Source: Sphingomonas sp. Ag1 (GTDB lineage: Bacteria > Pseudomonadota > Alphaproteobacteria > Sphingomonadales > Sphingomonadaceae). From it: a stretch of DNA of 64,000 nucleotides. The notes beneath the pieces are model-generated. The model worked only from the letters and a program-made list of their open reading frames with translations, did not search any database and was not told where the DNA came from. Position numbers and translations under genes: made by a program. Below, piece after piece: positions 1 to 8,868 of the stretch; position 1 is the stretch's first letter, and each line of letters opens with the position of its first letter. The stretch covers positions 124,001 through 188,000 of the forward strand of contig NZ_LAZX01000091.1 in assembly GCF_000980895.1 (NCBI RefSeq). The letters run 5' to 3'.

Positions 1-162
1 GATTAAGTCAGTTGCAACAGGAAACGCGACACGTTGCGGCCGTGCCGCGACGGGACAAGGGGGGTGGCCGTCATGGGCTGCGCCGCCCGCCCCGCGCCAC
101 TATCGCACCGGGAGCCTGCCCGCCGCGCAGCCCGACGCGGTGACCGACAAAGGGACCCGACC

Positions 163-1098
163 ATGCGCACCGCTTCCGCCCTCCTTGCGCTTCTCCTCGC
201 GGCCCCGGTGGCCAGCCAGCAGCGCGCGGCGCCGTTCACGGTGGCGGACACGGGGGAGGGCTATGACACGTTGGACGATGCGCTTCAGGCCAATCGCGGG
301 CGCCACTTCACCGTCCTGATCGCCCCCGGCACCTACCGCGAATGTGCGATCCAGCAGGCCGGACGCGTCACGTTCAAGGCGGTGCAGCCCGGCACCGCGA
401 TCTTCGAGGGCGCGTGTGAGGGGAAAGCGGCGCTGGTGCTGCGCGGCAACGGATCGACCGTCGACGGCCTCGTCTTCCGCGGCATCCGCGTGCCGGACGG
501 CAATGGCGCGGGCATTCGCATCGAGATTGGCGACCTGGTGGTGCGCAACTCGATGTTCCTCGACAGCCAGGAGGGCATTCTCGGTGCGACCGACGATCCG
601 GCGAGCGTCACGATCGACCGCTCGACCTTCTCGGGCCTTGGTCAATGCCATGAGACGGAGGATTGCGCCCATTCGATCTATCTCGCCAACCGCGGCAGCG
701 TGACGATCACCAATTCGCGGTTCGAGCGGGGGGAGGGCGGCCATTATGTGAAGCTGCGCGCCCCGCGTGTGCGCATCGTGGACAACAGCTTCGACGACAG
801 CGCCGGCAACCGCACCAATTACATGATCGATCTGCCGGAGGGCGGCACCGGGGAGATCGCGCGCAACACCTTCGTGCAGGGACCACGTAAGGAAAACTGG
901 GGCGGCATGATCGTGGTTTCGGCCGAACAGCGCAAATACAGCGCGGCCGGCCTTTCGATCCACGACAATGTCGCCAGCCTCGCGCCCGGGCAGCAGAAAA
1001 GCCCCGCCTTTGTCGCCAATGTCAGCGGTGACCGGCTGGCGATCGGCACCAATCAGCTGGGTGCCGGCGTGCGCGCCTATGAGGTGCGCCAGCCCTGA
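163..1098 (+). CDS. Exported right-handed beta-helix repeat protein
   Basis: This is a 311-residue protein with a clear signal peptide (MRTASALLALLLAAPVASQQ), so it is probably periplasmic or surface-exposed. After the signal it shows a pectate-lyase-like lead-in (APGTYRE) and then repeated short beta-strand turns with N, G and D at the turns (NGSTVDGLVFRGI, VRNSMFLDS, ITNSRF, IVDNSFDD). That is the pattern of parallel beta-helix proteins. I cannot identify a catalytic site or a substrate. The ATG at 163 was chosen because it begins a canonical signal peptide; an in-frame start at 34 would place about 43 basic, low-complexity residues before it. It is convergent with the phosphatase gene and separated from it by a hairpin. 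Confidence 0.8.
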   Translation: MRTASALLALLLAAPVASQQRAAPFTVADTGEGYDTLDDALQANRGRHFTVLIAPGTYRECAIQQAGRVTFKAVQPGTAIFEGACEGKAALVLRGNGSTVDGLVFRGIRVPDGNGAGIRIEIGDLVVRNSMFLDSQEGILGATDDPASVTIDRSTFSGLGQCHETEDCAHSIYLANRGSVTITNSRFERGEGGHYVKLRAPRVRIVDNSFDDSAGNRTNYMIDLPEGGTGEIARNTFVQGPRKENWGGMIVVSAEQRKYSAAGLSIHDNVASLAPGQQKSPAFVANVSGDRLAIGTNQLGAGVRAYEVRQP

Positions 1099-1111
1099 TC
1101 GGGGCGAAGAA

Positions 1112-1138
1112 CGCCGGCTGCCACCCTGACAGCCGGCG
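1112..1138. terminator. Hairpin between convergent genes
   Basis: A perfect 9-bp inverted repeat (CGCCGGCTG and CAGCCGGCG) with a 9-base loop lies between two convergent genes. There is no T tract, so termination is inferred from position and stem strength. Confidence 0.45.
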
Positions 1139-1150
1139 CTCCGCCGTCGA

Positions 1151-2806
1151 TTAGCGGCAGGTGTCGCCCGCCCCGCTGTCCAGATCGAGGCAGCGGCCAT
1201 CCAGTCCCTTCACCGGCAGGTTGATCGTCGCGGCCAGCGTCGGGACGATGTCCACCGTTTCGATCGACTGCGGCTGTTCAAAGCCGGCCATCCCCTTGCG
1301 CCAGAACAGGATCGGCACGCGGCGGTCGTAATCCCACGGGCTGCCATGCGTGGCGACATAGCCCGGACCCGGCTTCGCAATTCCGCTGACGCGGGGCTTC
1401 AGCATGATCAGCAGGTCGCCCGAGCGTTCGGGATCGTAGGAGGCGTGCGCGCGCTGCTCCAGCGTCCAGGCTTCGGGCGGCAGGTCCGGGATCGTCGCCG
1501 CGGCAATCTGCTCGCGGGTCAGAACGGTGGCGACCTGCGGGAAGGCGCTGATCCGCTTCACCGCCTCGGCGAGCACCGCCTTGCGGCGGTTCGCCGGTAC
1601 CGTGTTGGAGACATAGACGTCACCTTCCGAACCCAGCAGAACCGGTCCGGCGATACGCAGCTGCTTGCCGATTTCGGCGCCGATGTCGCGCACCGACAGT
1701 GCGGGGGTGACTCGCGTCTCACCCGGCATGCCGCGCTGCTGCTGCCGCTCGGTCGCGTCATGGCCGCCATGGTCGGCGGTCAGCACCACCTGATAGTCGA
1801 TCCCCCAGGAATCGAGCGCGGCGAAGAAGCCGCCCAGCGTCTTGTCGAGCTCCGCCATCTGCAGGCACATCTCGCCGCCGCCCGGGCCATAGCCGTGGCC
1901 GACATAATCGGTCGCCGACGCGCCGATCGAGATGATGTCAGGCGCGTCGCCCTGGCCCAGCTTCATGTCCTGGATCAGCCCGGCGGCGATCGCGAACACC
2001 GCCCCGTCAAGCGCGGGGGAGCCGCGGAACGCGCGCAAGTCCCCGGCCGCGCGGGCAAAGCGCCCGTCGCCGATCGTCTGGCCGCCAACCGTGATCGGGT
2101 GCATCAGCGGCCGGCAGAAGGCGGGAACGGGAAGCGGCTCCTGCGGCTGCGCGATCAGACGGGCGACTGCCTCGCGCCCGCGCTGCACCGCTGGCGGGAC
2201 GGGACGCTGGTCATAGGAAACGAAATCCTTGCCGTCCCAAAACCATAGTTCGTCCACCTTGTGGCCGCCCATCATGATCGCGGCGCGATCCTTGCCCGCG
2301 ACCGAGACGACACGGCTCGCGGGGTTCGCCGCCTTCATCATCTCGCCCAGCGTCGGCACCTTCAGGTGAAGATCCGCGACCTTGTAGTTGCGGTGGTCGG
2401 TCCCTGGGATCCGCTCATCCTCGGAGCAATAGACTTCCTTGTCCTCGCGCGGCGCGTCCTGGTTGATCCAGTTGTTGGCGATGATGCCGGTGCGGCCCGG
2501 CCGCATCCCGGTCAGGATCGTCGAATGGCCGGGGCACGTCTCCGTCGCGGCGTGGCTCTGATAACCCGCGGGGAACACCGCGCCCTGCAACAGCCGCGCA
2601 AAGCCGTCGGTGAAGCGGTTGCGATATTGCGCGAACAGATTGGCGGAGAACTGGTCCACCGAAATCGCGACGATCAGCTTGGGCGGGGTACGCGGGGTAA
2701 CCGCATTGGCGGGCGCGGGCGGCTGGGCGGATTCGAGAACCGCCTCCTGCGCGGCAGCCGGAAGCGCGATGGAGGCAAGAAGCGCGGCGAGAAGAGCTTT
2801 CATCAT
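1151..2806 (-). CDS. phoK: PhoK-like alkaline phosphatase (NPP/PafA superfamily)
   Basis: A 551-residue exported phosphomonoesterase with signal peptide MMKALLAALLASIALPAAAQ. The catalytic core can be read directly: the first metal-binding Asp in VAISVDQF (D51), the Thr nucleophile in TETCPGHST (T90), Asn in GIIANNW (N111), the Lys/Arg pair in AGKDRAA (K172, R174), and the late metal ligands in TADHGGH and ATHGSPWDYD. This set matches the Sphingomonas alkaline phosphatase PhoK and PafA, in which Thr replaces the Ser of E. coli PhoA and the Lys/Arg pair contacts phosphate. The expected role is release of inorganic phosphate from organic esters in the periplasm with bound metals. It is divergent from the DsbD-like gene with only 41 bases between the starts. 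I see no recognisable Pho box. Confidence 0.88.
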   Translation of the reverse strand: MMKALLAALLASIALPAAAQEAVLESAQPPAPANAVTPRTPPKLIVAISVDQFSANLFAQYRNRFTDGFARLLQGAVFPAGYQSHAATETCPGHSTILTGMRPGRTGIIANNWINQDAPREDKEVYCSEDERIPGTDHRNYKVADLHLKVPTLGEMMKAANPASRVVSVAGKDRAAIMMGGHKVDELWFWDGKDFVSYDQRPVPPAVQRGREAVARLIAQPQEPLPVPAFCRPLMHPITVGGQTIGDGRFARAAGDLRAFRGSPALDGAVFAIAAGLIQDMKLGQGDAPDIISIGASATDYVGHGYGPGGGEMCLQMAELDKTLGGFFAALDSWGIDYQVVLTADHGGHDATERQQQRGMPGETRVTPALSVRDIGAEIGKQLRIAGPVLLGSEGDVYVSNTVPANRRKAVLAEAVKRISAFPQVATVLTREQIAAATIPDLPPEAWTLEQRAHASYDPERSGDLLIMLKPRVSGIAKPGPGYVATHGSPWDYDRRVPILFWRKGMAGFEQPQSIETVDIVPTLAATINLPVKGLDGRCLDLDSGAGDTCR

Positions 2807-2847
2807 GAACCTTGGTGCTTGGCGACGAGGCGGGGTATGTGCCGGGC

Positions 2848-4878
2848 ATGACGGCGAGGCAAGCTTGGGTAGCGACCCTGTTTTTCATGGTCATGACGGT
2901 GCTGGCGACTGTCGCGCCGGCGCAGACCCGTCATGTGGCGATCACCCTGGTGCCCGAGACGGCGCGCCCGGCCGCAGGCAACACCGTGACGCTCGCGTTC
3001 GATTCGCGGCCCGAGCCGGAATGGCACGGCTATTGGCGCAATCCGGGCGACGCCGGGATCGAGACTCAGCTCGACTGGAAACTGCCCGACGGCGTGAGCG
3101 CGGGCGAGCTGCGCTATCCGGTACCCGAGCGGCTGATCGTCGGCGGGCTGATGAACTATGTCTATGAGGCGCCCTTTGCCCAGCTGGTCGACCTGAAGAT
3201 CCCCACCGGCCTGCCCGCCGGCACCCGCCTGCCAGTGTCGGTGAAGGCGGACTATCTGGTCTGCACCAAGGAGATCTGCGTTCCGGAAAGCCAGACGCTG
3301 TCGACCGAACTCGTCGTCGGCGACGGCGCGGTTGATCCCGCAACCCGCGCGCGCTTCGACCAATGGCGGCAGAAGCTGCCCCGGTCCCTGGGCTCGACCG
3401 CGACATGGCAGGCAGCCGATGGCCAGTTCCGCCTCGCCGTGCCGTTCCCGGCCGATGCGTCCATTCGCGACGCCTATTTCTACCCGCTCGCCGGTGGCGC
3501 GATCGATTACGCCGCGCCGCAGAGCGTGACGCGCGATGGCGACCAGCTCGTCGTCGCGACAAAGGCCGCATCGACCCCTGCGACTGGCGCGATCGAGGGC
3601 GTGCTGGCGACCGGCGACGGGCAGGGTTTTGCGATCAGCGCCAACCCCGGCACCGTCGCTGCGCCGGCGCCCGTGGCAGCGACCGGCGCGCTGATGCCGG
3701 CGCTGCTCGCCTTTGCCGGCGCATTGCTCGGCGGCCTGCTGCTCAACATCATGCCCTGCGTCTTCCCGATCCTCAGCCTGAAGGCGCTGGGGCTCGCGCG
3801 TTCGGGTGAGACGGAGAGCGCGGCGCGGCGTGAGGCGCTGGCCTATACCGCCGGTGTCGTGCTGGTCTGCCTAGCGCTGGGCGGCGTGCTGCTCGCCTTG
3901 CGCGCTGGCGGCGCCAGTGTCGGCTGGGCGTTCCAGTTGCAGGATCCGCGGGTCATCGGCGTGCTCTTGCTGCTGGTGATGGGGATCGCGCTCAACCTGG
4001 CGGGGCTGTTCGAGCTGCCGACGCCGCGCTTCGCCAGCCGGTCGGGCACCGGCGGCGCCTTTGCCACCGGCGCGCTCGCGGCGTTCGTGGCGACCCCGTG
4101 CACCGGGCCGTTCATGGGCGCGGCGCTGGGGGCTGCGCTGGTCCTCCCGCCGCTTGCCGCCATGTTGGTGTTCGCCGGGCTGGGGCTCGGCATCGCGCTG
4201 CCGTTCCTCGCGATCGGGTTCGTGCCGGCGCTGCGCCGCCGCTTGCCGAAGCCCGGTCCGTGGATGGCGCGGCTGCGGCGCATCCTGTCGGTGCCGATGT
4301 TCCTCACCGCGCTGGCGCTCGCCTGGGTGCTCGGGCGTCAGGCGGGCGTCGACGGGATGACGATCGGGCTCGGCGCCACCTTGCTCGCCGCCTTCGGCCT
4401 GTGGTGGTCCGGCCGCCGCCAGGCCGCGGGCCGCGAGCGTGTGTGGTGGCCGGCAGTGCCGGCGCTTGCGCTGGCGATGGCCGGCGTGCTGCTGGTCCGT
4501 GCAGCGCCGCCCGCTGCCGCGGTCGCCTCTGCCACCGATGAGCCCTTCACCGAGGAGCGACTCGCCGCGTTGCGTGCCGAGGGGCGGCCAGTGTTCGCCT
4601 ATTTCACCGCTGACTGGTGCGTGACGTGCAAGGTGAATGAGAAAACCGCGATCGAGACCGACGCCGCGCGCCAGGCCTTTGCCGATGGCAATGTCGCGGT
4701 GCTGGTGGGCGACTGGACCGACGGCGATCCCGCGCTCGGCCGCTTCATCGAGGCGCACAACCGCGCCGGCGTGCCGCTCTATCTCTGGTATCCGAAGGGC
4801 GCCGATCGTCCGCAGGTCTTGCCGCAATTGCTGACCAGCGGCATGCTGGCGGCATTGCCGGGGGGCACGAAGAGTTGA
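2848..4878 (+). CDS. DsbD-like thiol:disulfide interchange protein
   Basis: A 676-residue membrane protein that carries electrons from the cytoplasm to the periplasm. In order it has a signal peptide (MTARQAWVATLFFMVMTVLA), an N-terminal DsbD-alpha/DsbC-like domain with a Cys pair (C139, C144 in CTKEIC), a multi-span DsbD/CcdA transmembrane domain with the two conserved cysteines (C304 in MPCVFP, C418 in TPCTGPF), and a C-terminal thioredoxin-like domain with DWCVTC (C591, C594). All three redox relays of DsbD are therefore present. The start at 2848 gives the signal peptide; an upstream in-frame codon at 2812 would spoil it. The next gene, an exported redoxin, begins 8 bases after the stop and is a plausible redox partner. 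Confidence 0.9.
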   Translation: MTARQAWVATLFFMVMTVLATVAPAQTRHVAITLVPETARPAAGNTVTLAFDSRPEPEWHGYWRNPGDAGIETQLDWKLPDGVSAGELRYPVPERLIVGGLMNYVYEAPFAQLVDLKIPTGLPAGTRLPVSVKADYLVCTKEICVPESQTLSTELVVGDGAVDPATRARFDQWRQKLPRSLGSTATWQAADGQFRLAVPFPADASIRDAYFYPLAGGAIDYAAPQSVTRDGDQLVVATKAASTPATGAIEGVLATGDGQGFAISANPGTVAAPAPVAATGALMPALLAFAGALLGGLLLNIMPCVFPILSLKALGLARSGETESAARREALAYTAGVVLVCLALGGVLLALRAGGASVGWAFQLQDPRVIGVLLLLVMGIALNLAGLFELPTPRFASRSGTGGAFATGALAAFVATPCTGPFMGAALGAALVLPPLAAMLVFAGLGLGIALPFLAIGFVPALRRRLPKPGPWMARLRRILSVPMFLTALALAWVLGRQAGVDGMTIGLGATLLAAFGLWWSGRRQAAGRERVWWPAVPALALAMAGVLLVRAAPPAAAVASATDEPFTEERLAALRAEGRPVFAYFTADWCVTCKVNEKTAIETDAARQAFADGNVAVLVGDWTDGDPALGRFIEAHNRAGVPLYLWYPKGADRPQVLPQLLTSGMLAALPGGTKS

Positions 4879-4886
4879 GGAGAGCG

Positions 4887-5489
4887 ATGATGCGCCTGCT
4901 TCCTTTTGCGATCGTGGCCCTGGCCGCGATGCCCGCTGCCGCCGAACAGACGACCGGCCAGCCCGCCGGCAACTTCCGCCTCATGGACGCCGATGGAAAG
5001 GCTGTGACGCTGTCGCAGTTCAAGGGGCGGCCCGTGGTGCTCGAATGGAACAACCCCGGCTGCCCGTTCGTGCAGAAACATTATGACAGCGGCAACATGC
5101 AGGCCGCGCAGGCAAAGGCGAAGGCGATGGGCGCCGCATGGCTCACCATCAATTCCGGCGCGCCCGGCAAGCAGGGCCATATGAACGGTCAGCAGGCGAA
5201 GGCGTTCCTCGCCGCGCAAAAGGCGCAGCCGACTGCCTATCTGCTCGATCCGCAGGGCCGCGTCGGCAAGGGTTATGGCGCCAAGACCACCCCGCACATG
5301 TATCTGATCGATGCCTTCGGGAAGCTCGTCTACCAGGGCGGGATCGACGACAAGCCGACGGCGGACAAGGCCGACATCCCCGGCGCCCGCAACCACCTGC
5401 TCGCCGCGCTGGGCGAGGTGAAGGCCGGCAAGGCGGTGTCCGTGCCCGAGGCGCGCCCCTATGGCTGTTCGGTGAAATACGCCGACTGA
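4887..5489 (+). CDS. Exported redoxin / thioredoxin-like protein
   Basis: A 200-residue exported protein (signal MMRLLPFAIVALAAMPAAAEQ) of the AhpC/TSA-redoxin fold. The motif PVVLEWNNPGCPFVQKHY carries a single active-site-like Cys in the position of the peroxidatic or first thioredoxin cysteine, and there is a cis-Pro-like TTPHMYLID segment near residue 133. It is therefore a periplasmic thiol peroxidase-like or resolving redoxin rather than a CxxC oxidoreductase. The ATG at 4887 follows a strong GAGGAGAG ribosome binding site that overlaps the dsbD-like stop, so the two genes are one operon and DsbD may reduce this protein. A terminator hairpin follows the stop. The exact substrate is unknown. 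Confidence 0.82.
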   Translation: MMRLLPFAIVALAAMPAAAEQTTGQPAGNFRLMDADGKAVTLSQFKGRPVVLEWNNPGCPFVQKHYDSGNMQAAQAKAKAMGAAWLTINSGAPGKQGHMNGQQAKAFLAAQKAQPTAYLLDPQGRVGKGYGAKTTPHMYLIDAFGKLVYQGGIDDKPTADKADIPGARNHLLAALGEVKAGKAVSVPEARPYGCSVKYAD

Positions 5490-5498
5490 GCACGACGG

Positions 5499-5523
5499 AA
5501 CGCCGCCACAATGGCGGCGTTTT
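5499..5523 (+). terminator. Rho-independent terminator
   Basis: A 10-bp stem (AACGCCGCCA / TGGCGGCGTT) with a 3-base loop is followed by T residues, directly downstream of the redoxin gene. It separates the dsbD operon from the ATP-grasp cassette. Confidence 0.75.
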
Positions 5524-5609
5524 CGTATGCGGCTGTCGCCGCGCTCTTGTGCGGCGCAACATTATAGCACAGCATGCACCCGAAACGATCCTGGAGCGTT
5601 ATCGGTCGA

Positions 5610-7085
5610 ATGGGGACTCGGGCATTCGACGAAATCATGGGGCTGGGTGCGCAAACGCGCCCGGAAATGGACAATCTCGTCCGGTGGCTGGACGAAACGC
5701 CGTCCGACGAATTGCGCCGGCGGCAGGAGGCGGCCGAAACCACGTTTCGCCAGCTCGGCATCACCTTTGCGGTCTATGGCGATAGCGACGCGAGCGAGCG
5801 GATCATCCCGTTCGACATCGTGCCGCGCGTCTTTCTTGCGGACGAATGGGCGCGCCTGTCGCAGGGGCTGGTCCAGCGGGTGGAGGCGATCAACGCCTTC
5901 CTCGACGATATCTATGGCGCGCAGGAGATATTGAAGGCCGGCGTGCTGCCGGAGGAACTGATCTTCCTCAACCCGCAGTTCCGCCCCGAGATCTTCGGCA
6001 TCCGCCCGCCGCACGGGATCTGGGCGCATATCTGCGGGATCGACCTGGTGCGTACCGGCGCCGACGAATTCTACGTGCTGGAGGACAATGCCCGCACGCC
6101 ATCGGGCGTCAGCTACATGCTGGAAAATCGCGAGGCGATGGTCCGGCTCTGCCCCGAACTGTTCGAGCAGTTCCGCGTCGCCGCGGTCGACAGCTACCCC
6201 GATCGCCTGCTGGAAACGATGCGCTCGGTCGCGCCGCGCGGCTGCGCGCAGAACCCGACCTGCGTCGTGCTGACGCCCGGCCACTTCAACTCCGCTTATT
6301 ACGAACACAGCTTCCTCGCCGATTCGATGGGGATCGAGCTGGTCGAGGCGGCGGACCTCGTGGTCGATGACGACATGGTCTACATGCGGACCATCGCTGG
6401 CCGCGTGAAGGTGGACGTGATCTACCGCCGCGTCGACGACGACTTCCTCGATCCTTTGGTATTCCGTCCCGATTCGCTGCTCGGCGTCCCCGGCCTCATC
6501 GCCGCTTATGCCGCCGGCAACGTCGCGATCATCAACGCGCCGGGCAACGGCATCGCCGACGACAAGGCGATCTACAGCTACATGCCCGAAATCGTCCGCT
6601 TCTATTCGGGCGCCGAGGCGAAGCTGCCCAATGTCGAAACCTGGCGCTGCCGCGAACCGGAGGCGCTTCGCTACACGCTCGACCACCTCGACGAACTGGT
6701 GGTGAAGCTGGTCGATGGCTCGGGCGGCTACGGCATGCTCGTCGGTCCGACGGCCAGCAAGGAGGAGATCGCCACCTTCCGCGCCGTGCTGGAAAAGGAG
6801 CCGCACCGTTACATCGCGCAGCCGACGCTCGCGCTTTCGACAGTGCCCACGTTGGTCGATCAGGGCGTCGCACCGCGCCACGTCGATTTCCGCCCCTTCG
6901 TGCTGACCGGCTCGAAGGGCGTTCAGGTGGTCCCCGGCGGCCTCACCCGCGTCGCGCTTCGCGAAGGATCGCTGGTCGTCAATTCGTCGCAGGGCGGCGG
7001 CACCAAGGATTCGTTCGTGCTGCTCGACGATCAGTGGCGCCAGTCGCAGACGATGGGCACGATGACGCAGGAGCAGAGCCTGTGA
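5610..7085 (+). CDS. Circularly permuted type 2 ATP-grasp protein (DUF404/DUF407)
   Basis: A 491-residue cytoplasmic protein of the circularly permuted ATP-grasp type 2 family. Recognisable pieces are GIDLVRTGADEFYVLEDNARTPSG (split here as GIDLVRTG / EFYVLEDNARTPSG), NAPGNGIADDKAIYSYMPE, KLVDGSGGYGMLVGP, and RPFVLTG near the C-terminus. ATP-grasp enzymes join a carboxylate to an amine or thiol through an acyl-phosphate, and family members have been predicted to be peptide ligases. It heads a cassette with the alpha-E and transglutaminase-like genes. The start at 5610 gives the usual family length; the ATG at 5574 would add 12 residues, and neither has a convincing Shine-Dalgarno sequence. 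No substrate can be named. Confidence 0.88.
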   Translation: MGTRAFDEIMGLGAQTRPEMDNLVRWLDETPSDELRRRQEAAETTFRQLGITFAVYGDSDASERIIPFDIVPRVFLADEWARLSQGLVQRVEAINAFLDDIYGAQEILKAGVLPEELIFLNPQFRPEIFGIRPPHGIWAHICGIDLVRTGADEFYVLEDNARTPSGVSYMLENREAMVRLCPELFEQFRVAAVDSYPDRLLETMRSVAPRGCAQNPTCVVLTPGHFNSAYYEHSFLADSMGIELVEAADLVVDDDMVYMRTIAGRVKVDVIYRRVDDDFLDPLVFRPDSLLGVPGLIAAYAAGNVAIINAPGNGIADDKAIYSYMPEIVRFYSGAEAKLPNVETWRCREPEALRYTLDHLDELVVKLVDGSGGYGMLVGPTASKEEIATFRAVLEKEPHRYIAQPTLALSTVPTLVDQGVAPRHVDFRPFVLTGSKGVQVVPGGLTRVALREGSLVVNSSQGGGTKDSFVLLDDQWRQSQTMGTMTQEQSL

Positions 7086-7122
7086 GCCCCGCGATGCGCC
7101 GCTCCGTTTGGGGGGATGCGCG

Positions 7123-8058
7123 ATGCTGAGCCGTACCGCCAGCTCGCTCTACTGGCTGGGCCGCTACATCGAACGTGCGGATTTCATCGCCCGGCTGGTC
7201 GAAGCGACGATCCGCCTCGATGTCCTGTCCGCGCGCCCGGCGGGGGAGGCGGCGTGGCTCTCCGCGCTGACCGTCACTGATACGGAGGCTGCGTTCAAGG
7301 CGACCGGCGCCAGCCTGACGCGCGAGGCCGTCTCGCGCTTCCTCACCAGCGATACGTCGCACCCCGGCTCGCTCGTGCGCAGCCTCGACATGGCGCGGAT
7401 GAATGCCCGCGCGGTGCGCACCGCGCTGACGCGAGAGGCCTGGTCCGCGATCAACGGCGCCTGGCTGGTGTTCGACAAGCGCGTCAGCCGGCTCGATCCC
7501 GATCGTGCGCTGGCGCTGGTCGATGCGGTGAAGGCGGAGACTCGCGGGTTCGAGGGCGCGCTGCACCGCATGCTGCGCAACCAGACGACGTTGTTCATCC
7601 GGCTGGGCCAGGCGACGGAGCGGGTGGACAACACCGCGCGCCTGCTGGACGTCAAATACCATATCCTCCTTCCCGAAGGGCAGGAGGTCGGCGGCGCGGT
7701 CGATCGCGATCAATGGACCACCATCCTGCAGACGGTGTCGGCCGTCACCGCCTTCCGCTGGCTCTACAATGACGGGCTGCAGCCAGCGAACGTGATCGAC
7801 CTGCTGCTCTCGCGCGTTGAACTGCCGCGCAGCATTGCCGGCGCGATCGAGGAGGTGACCGACGTGCTGACTCAGCTTGCCAAGCGCACCGGCACCAATG
7901 GCGAGGCCGATCGCATGGCCCGCACCCGCCATGCGCGGGTCAGCAAGACGCGCACCAGCGACGTCATCGTGTCCGGCCTGCACCAGCATCTCGAGGCGCT
8001 GATCGCCGAGAATGATCAACTTCACGCGGCGATCGGCCGCCAGTTCAAGTTCGCCTGA
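7123..8058 (+). CDS. Alpha-E domain protein (DUF403)
   Basis: A 311-residue all-alpha protein beginning MLSRTASSLYWLGRYIERADF, the signature opening of the alpha-E family. Later conserved blocks are RVDNTARLLDVKYH and the C-terminal helix with GLHQHLEALIAEN. Family members are nearly always encoded next to circularly permuted ATP-grasp and transglutaminase-like genes, as here. The biochemical function is unknown; a role in a predicted peptide-ligation or tagging pathway comes from gene context only. The start at 7123 follows a G-rich ribosome binding site (GGGGGGATGCGCG); an in-frame codon at 7108 lies inside that site. The stop overlaps the next start by one base (TGATG), showing translational coupling. 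Confidence 0.9.
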   Translation: MLSRTASSLYWLGRYIERADFIARLVEATIRLDVLSARPAGEAAWLSALTVTDTEAAFKATGASLTREAVSRFLTSDTSHPGSLVRSLDMARMNARAVRTALTREAWSAINGAWLVFDKRVSRLDPDRALALVDAVKAETRGFEGALHRMLRNQTTLFIRLGQATERVDNTARLLDVKYHILLPEGQEVGGAVDRDQWTTILQTVSAVTAFRWLYNDGLQPANVIDLLLSRVELPRSIAGAIEEVTDVLTQLAKRTGTNGEADRMARTRHARVSKTRTSDVIVSGLHQHLEALIAENDQLHAAIGRQFKFA

Positions 8059-8855
8059 TGCGCCTGTCGATCGATCACCGCACCTTTTACGCCTTCACCG
8101 CGCCGCAGGGCCGTATCGTGCAATTGCTGCGGCTCACCCCCTCCGACCTGCACGACCAGACGGTCGCCTCCTGGCATATCGCGGTCGATTGCGATGCCCG
8201 CATGACGCACCATCGCGACGGCTTCGGCAATGCCACCACCATGCTCTATTGCGAAGGGCCGCTCGACCAACTCGAACTGACCGTCACGGGGGAGGTGGTG
8301 ACCAGCCCGTCGGCCGGCGTATTGCATGGAGCGCATGAGCTGCTGCCACCGCGCTTCTTCCTGCGCACGACGCCGACCACCGCGGCCGACGCGGAGATTG
8401 CCGATTTCGCCACGCGTGCTGCCGACGGAACCGACATTCCCGCGCTGCACCGGCTGAACCATGCGGTGCGTGATCGCTTCGCCGACGATTGCGGCCGGCC
8501 GGAGGCTGGCCTTGCCGTCACCGACGCATTCGCGCGCGACGCGCTGACCGCGCGCGACATGGCGCAGGTGTTCATCGCCGCGGCTCGCGCGATCGGCGTG
8601 CCCGCACGCTACGTCTCGGGGTATTGTGATCTTGCCGGCGATCACCGCCCCACGCCGCATGGCTGGGCGGAGGCATGGCAGGACGGCTTGGGCTGGGTCG
8701 GCTTCGATCCCTGGCTCGGCCAGTCGCCGGAGGAGCATCACGTCCGCGTCGCCGTCGCGCTTGATGCGGCGCAGGCGGCACCGGTGGCGGGATCACGCCT
8801 CGGCGATGGGCGCGAGGCGCTGGAGGTCGACGTGACGGTGCAGGGCGCGGACTAA
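8058..8855 (+). CDS. Transglutaminase-like protein without the catalytic Cys
   Basis: A 265-residue protein with an N-terminal bacterial transglutaminase-like domain (MRLSIDHRTFYAFTAPQGRI) followed by a transglutaminase core. The core keeps the PARYVSGY block (183-189), the His in THGWAEAW-type context (H201) and the Asp in VGFDPW (D217). The position that normally holds Cys in a VC(Q/R)DFAH block reads LTARDMAQ, with A165 encoded by GCG at 8550-8552. The reading frame is intact and the rest of the fold is conserved, so this looks like a non-catalytic or altered family member rather than a decayed gene. It is translationally coupled to the alpha-E gene. In related systems this protein is thought to act as an amidase or peptidase of the cassette; here it may only bind a peptide. 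Confidence 0.85.
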   Translation: MRLSIDHRTFYAFTAPQGRIVQLLRLTPSDLHDQTVASWHIAVDCDARMTHHRDGFGNATTMLYCEGPLDQLELTVTGEVVTSPSAGVLHGAHELLPPRFFLRTTPTTAADAEIADFATRAADGTDIPALHRLNHAVRDRFADDCGRPEAGLAVTDAFARDALTARDMAQVFIAAARAIGVPARYVSGYCDLAGDHRPTPHGWAEAWQDGLGWVGFDPWLGQSPEEHHVRVAVALDAAQAAPVAGSRLGDGREALEVDVTVQGAD

Positions 8856-8868
8856 GCGCCCGAAAACG

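Noticed and set aside
3..251. An 82-codon minus-strand frame at the left edge
   Set aside because: Arg/Ala-rich with no start signal and it runs into the signal-peptide region of the beta-helix gene on the other strand.
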